Position numbers and translations under genes: made by a program. The notes under the pieces were generated by a model. It was not told where the DNA came from. It saw only the letters and a program-made list of their open reading frames with translations, and made no database searches. DNA of 38,900 nucleotides. Source: Welwitschia mirabilis. Taxonomy: Eukaryota > Gnetophyta > Gnetopsida > Welwitschiales. The stretch covers positions 227,472,602 through 227,511,501 of the forward strand of contig JBOZIK010000001.1 in assembly GCA_051453625.1 (NCBI GenBank). Reading direction: 5' to 3'. This document shows positions 35,390-38,900 of this stretch, piece by piece. Each line of letters starts with the position of its first letter. The first letter of the stretch is position 1.

Positions 35390-36960
35390 AAGGAATCATA
35401 GTTAAAATATACTCAATTAGAAAAACATGATTATGCCTTCATAAAAGCTATCCAAAATTTTAAATATTATATTTATTCACATAAATCATCTTTAGTAGTA
35501 TTCAATCCTATGACCAATTAAATAATTATTAATACTAAATTTTCCCTAAAAAGAGCCTCTTGCCTATCTAAGCTATAGTAGTTTAACTTTGAGATAATAA
35601 TGGAAAAAATAGTAAAGACTCTTATACTAACATAATATTTAGATTGCAAGAACCTTCGAGGTTGTTATAATTAATAAAATATCAATGAATAAGACCATTA
35701 GTAATATGAATTATATGATTATCTAAAAACTAAAATACTATCACTCCTTAAGAAAATATCTACAAAAAGGATCTTTTTATAAAAATGGAAGAAGTTTAAA
35801 TAAATTGATAATCTTTTATATAAGATTTATTTTATAAGAATATTTCTTAGAGGTTTACTACATTCTTAAGTACCAGATGTTTTGAATCATTTTCATGATC
35901 ATTAAGAAATATATTATGAGAAGCCATTAGCAATGACTAGCCATCTTATCAGGAAAGGCTAGTATTGGCCTTAAGTACATAAAGATTGTATTAATATAAT
36001 CTGAGGATGCCACAAATTCCAAGCCCATTCTCCTAACATGATTTTAGCATTAGCTCCACTCAAGCTAGGTTTTTTATTAGTACCTTTCAATATGTGGAGA
36101 TTAGACTTCATTGACATAATTCACCAACTATTATCTCAAGTACATAAATCCATTTTAACTAAAAATTATTATTTACCAAGTATTCAGAAGAAAAACCCTT
36201 AAATATAATGGTTCCAAAGAATTGACCATATTCCTTGAAAATTTTATTTTGACAAGATTTGGGATTGCAGAAATACTAGTTTTGGACAACGAGTTAGGAC
36301 TTACTATCACTTCATTCCTTAACTAGGCCATTAAGTACAAGATGCTTGTCTATAACTGATAAAATTATTATCTATAGGATAATGACCTTACTACATCCAT
36401 TAATAAGAAAACTAAAGTCATATAAAAAAGGTGCATAAAATAAAACCATTGTAATTAATACATTAAGATTTAATTCTTATTATGAACTAATCAAATATGT
36501 CATTATAAAAGCATTAAAAATTCTTCCTTTAAACTCGTTTATGGTACTAAAGCTAATATATATTTGGATATATATATATATAAATCCACATATGAAATTT
36601 TAGTTAATTCTTCATTCATTCTTCATGAATAAGGACAAGTTCTATTATGGAAATTAATTGTAAAAAAACATGGTCAAGACCATCTCGTGTCTTATTCAAA
36701 TATGAGACTTTAGTTCAAAGAATATTTACTCATAACAAATGTACTAGAACTTTTCAACTAATTGATTTAGTCATGTTTTAGAATATAAGAAAAGAGAATA
36801 AGCATGATAAAATTTCCCCTTATTGGATGGGCCCTTAGATTATTGATAAAATTATAGACTCAATAAATATTAATTATTTAATTCATTAGGATGTCATGTA
36901 GGTTTATCCTATAATAGTTTTAATCTAAAACCATATTTTCATAGCCCTAACTGATATCCT
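35390..36960 (+). pseudogene. pol: Second Ty3/gypsy element: RNase H and integrase
   Basis: RNase H: LEKHDYAFIKAIQNFKYYIY at about 35417-35476, then a NTKFSLKRASCLSKL block. Integrase: a zinc-binding region ending YWP---HKDC and GCHKFQAHSP near 35960-36030, where the second Cys of C--C is Phe; then FNMWRLDFIDII near 36090, IFLENFILTRFGIAEILVLD near 36230-36290, a NYYL--NDLTTSINK block where the catalytic Glu region is lost, and the post-integrase block RTFQLIDLVMF followed by SPYWMGP near 36750-36840. Frameshifts near 36170 and 36200 and many stops. The RNase H and integrase sequences differ from the Athila-like copy. They look nearer to Tat/Ogre-type elements, but this is uncertain. Its RT should lie to the left, where the LINE sits. 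Confidence 0.85.
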
Positions 36961-37427
36961 ACTAGTTGAAAACTATATAGAGTGCATCATCATTTTCAGC
37001 TATGGTTTTGTATGTTATTTAGTTCCTTTTTCTTTTTTCATCAGTGTTAACTACTTAATCCATAATCTATAACTATAGTATGACTTAAAAAAAATTTTTT
37101 ACTTAAAAAGTTAGTGCATCTATGAAATGATCAAGATGAATATAGAGATTCATAATTAGTTTATTTTAGGTGTACTTCTCCATATTTGAAGAGCTTGTTG
37201 TATTTATCATTTAAGGTAAGTTATGGAAATCTATTTACATTTTAGAGGATGTTCTAGTAATTCACTTTATAAATGAGCTAACCAGATGTTAGTAACTATG
37301 ACTATAACTATGACTATCTCTACAACAAATTCATGTATCATCATGTGCTAAGTAGATGAAGATGAACATTTAATTAATTTGCCTCTACCTATCCATCATT
37401 TATATTCTTATCATTTGAATGGTATAT
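36961..37427. other. No gene recognised; likely 3' non-coding of the second gypsy element
   Basis: Short AT-rich stretch following the integrase C-terminus. It contains a small tandem of CTATGACTATAA-type sequence at about 37297-37318 and an A8T6 run at 37087. No LTR boundary could be set. Confidence 0.4.
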
Positions 37428-38632
37428 GTTGTGCTGCGTATTTATGCAAATGTTATGTTTTTAGTTAAACCTTGCTAATCACAAATATATGCATAAACAC
37501 AACAAACTAATATAAATGGAAGTAGACCCAAATGTCATAATCTATCAAAGGTACTAGGCTTAAAGCTAGAGGAATACATTTTGTGAAGTAAAGGTTTATA
37601 AATAAAAATCAACAATGTAAGAAAAGTAAACACATAATGCAAATAAAAATGCAAACACAAACTACCCTAAATGAAATATCTATTCAACTACTAAATCTCT
37701 ATCATCTAGATCAGCCTTGCATATCCTATATCAATTAAGGAAACTATCACTAACCAAAACCAACATAAACATGCAATGATTTAATCTATAAAATGCAATG
37801 CAAGGTCCTAAATTCATGATTTCAACCTTAATAAAGGTTGTCCTCATGATCTATATCACTAAGGAAGCTATCATGGAATTAGAAGCAACATAAATTGTAA
37901 GGAACATGCACAAAAATATGAATAAAACTAAAAGAATATTTTTATTAAAAGTCAAACCAACATCCTATTACAAAGTAGCAGAACCTCAATAAGGGAGACA
38001 TAGCCCAACACCAAGGAAGACCCCTCTCTGTAACTAACAAATGGACCTTTGGCCCTTCAATTTTCTATCACAAGAATTTTTGGTGTAATGAAGATGATTA
38101 GAGCCAAGGGCGAAGGTGGTTTATATTACTAAAGATAGATTCACAAATAAACAAATCTAGCAAGCACTAATAAAATCCTAATGACCATGCAAGAAAGTGC
38201 ATGATACATTGTAGAAGTTTGGTATAGTTTGATACATTCACTAAAATTAGATGGTCATATTAGTTGTCATTGAGACAATGGCGGGGATGATGCCACATCA
38301 ACAAAGTTCTATATTTATCTTTTATGTTGGCTTAATAAACATCCTAACTAGCATGCCAAGTGGTGTGATCCTATATGTCATCTAAATGATGGATGAAACA
38401 GTAGCTTTCTTGAAGCTTTTTATTACATTAATTTGGCTTTGAAACTCATTAATTCCTCCTCAAAATGTGAAGTATCAGAATTGATTTGAAATTCCTCCAA
38501 AAGTGTTGGCATTTGTGCATTTTCATGATTTTCTCCTTGACTCTTAATAATTATCATTTTGTGCTTAAACCTATCTAAGTTTCTTGCAAAACTACTCAAA
38601 ATGCCCTATGAAAAACATATAATTTGGCATCA
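37428..38632 (-). repeat. E1-family LTR, solo or 3' LTR
   Basis: About 1.2 kb, a direct repeat of 2477-3699 over its whole length, including both ends (minus-strand TGATGCCAAATTATATG at the start and GCAGCACAACA at the end). No PBS follows on the minus strand (the next bases are TATACCATTC), so it is not a 5' LTR. It is either the 3' LTR of an element extending beyond the window or a solo LTR. The start is hidden by the gap at 38633. Confidence 0.75.
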
Positions 38633-38642
38633 NNNNNNNNNN
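38633..38642. other. Assembly gap (10 N)
   Basis: Ten undetermined bases at the LTR start; this hides the exact end and any target-site duplication. Confidence 0.95.
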
Positions 38643-38900
38643 CATAGACCTTCACTTACCCTTATTAGTTCTTCATAAAATTGGCAAACAACTATAATTG
38701 TAATTTCAATTGACTAAGATAAAACACTATCTAGAAATATGTAAATTAATTTCATAACTCTCAATATATAGGAGTAAATTAAAAAATTAAATAAATTAAA
38801 ATGTTTTACTGTGAGATATGAAATGACCATGGCGTCATCCAGAGTGTCATCTGGATGATTACGAGGATGATAGGTACTTAAAAATGAATTTGTAAAATTC
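38643..38900 (-). other. Flank or interior upstream of the last LTR
   Basis: No gene seen. GTCATCCAGAGTGTCATCTGG at 38834-38854 contains the imperfect palindrome ATCCAGA/TCTGGAT seen in the E1-family LTRs, so part of this may belong to another LTR or the element's interior. Confidence 0.35.

Noticed and set aside
1-38632. A single 38-kb element bounded by the LTRs at 2477-3699 and 37428-38632
   Set aside because: The left copy has its PBS and a partner LTR on its own left side, so the two are separate insertions of one family.
1-38900. tRNA, rRNA or microRNA genes
   Set aside because: No cloverleaf boxes or conserved rRNA blocks were noticed on reading; a tRNA scan was not possible here.

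Overview
Kind of sequence. This is an AT-rich, CpG-poor stretch of a nuclear plant genome, built almost entirely from decayed retrotransposons. I see no intact host gene, no bacterial-type gene, no RNA gene and no CRISPR array. The plant origin rests on a near-complete Athila-like Ty3/gypsy pol, on primer binding sites matching plant tRNA-Asp, and on a DUF4283-like domain. The species cannot be named. The very low GC, judged by eye, is unusual even for plants; some holoparasites are this AT-rich, but that is only a suggestion. Almost every reading frame is broken, and many stops sit where Gln or Trp codons are expected, as long-term C-to-T decay of methylated DNA would produce. Layout. (1) 1-3699: a minus-strand LTR element, E1, with a 1.2 kb 5' LTR (2477-3699), a tRNA-Asp PBS, a purine/A-rich leader, a degraded gag-like ORF and a 3' LTR cut by the window edge. 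Its interior is only about 1.8 kb, so it looks non-autonomous. (2) 3802-7077: an array of 20-bp units in blocks of 4, 6 and 4, then a TATA-like site, then a plus-strand multi-exon pseudogene of unknown function. (3) 7807-8200: a DUF4283-like fragment (+). (4) About 9450-12000: a second gag-only element, E2 (-), with gag joined directly to its 3' LTR. (5) 12045 to about 32600: a large Athila-like element (-), with LTR-like repeats at both ends, gag near 27.1-27.5 kb and protease, RT, RNase H and integrase at 25.6-22.3 kb. (6) Nested inside its 3' region at 14147 to about 19120: an LTR element without recognisable pol, with an excellent PBS, carrying decayed protein-coding sequence in antisense. 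(7) 33545-35330: a LINE-type reverse transcriptase (-). (8) 35390-36960: RNase H and integrase of another Ty3/gypsy element (+). (9) 37428-38632: a further 1.2 kb LTR of the E1 family (-), followed by an assembly gap. How the parts relate. The autonomous Athila-like element, E1, E2 and the nested element all appear to use the same tRNA-Asp primer. The short ones could therefore have been mobilised by Athila-type proteins, although their LTRs differ. Two 100-N gaps are flanked by identical sequence and look like unmerged contig overlaps. Boundaries marked approximate were set by eye from degraded repeats.
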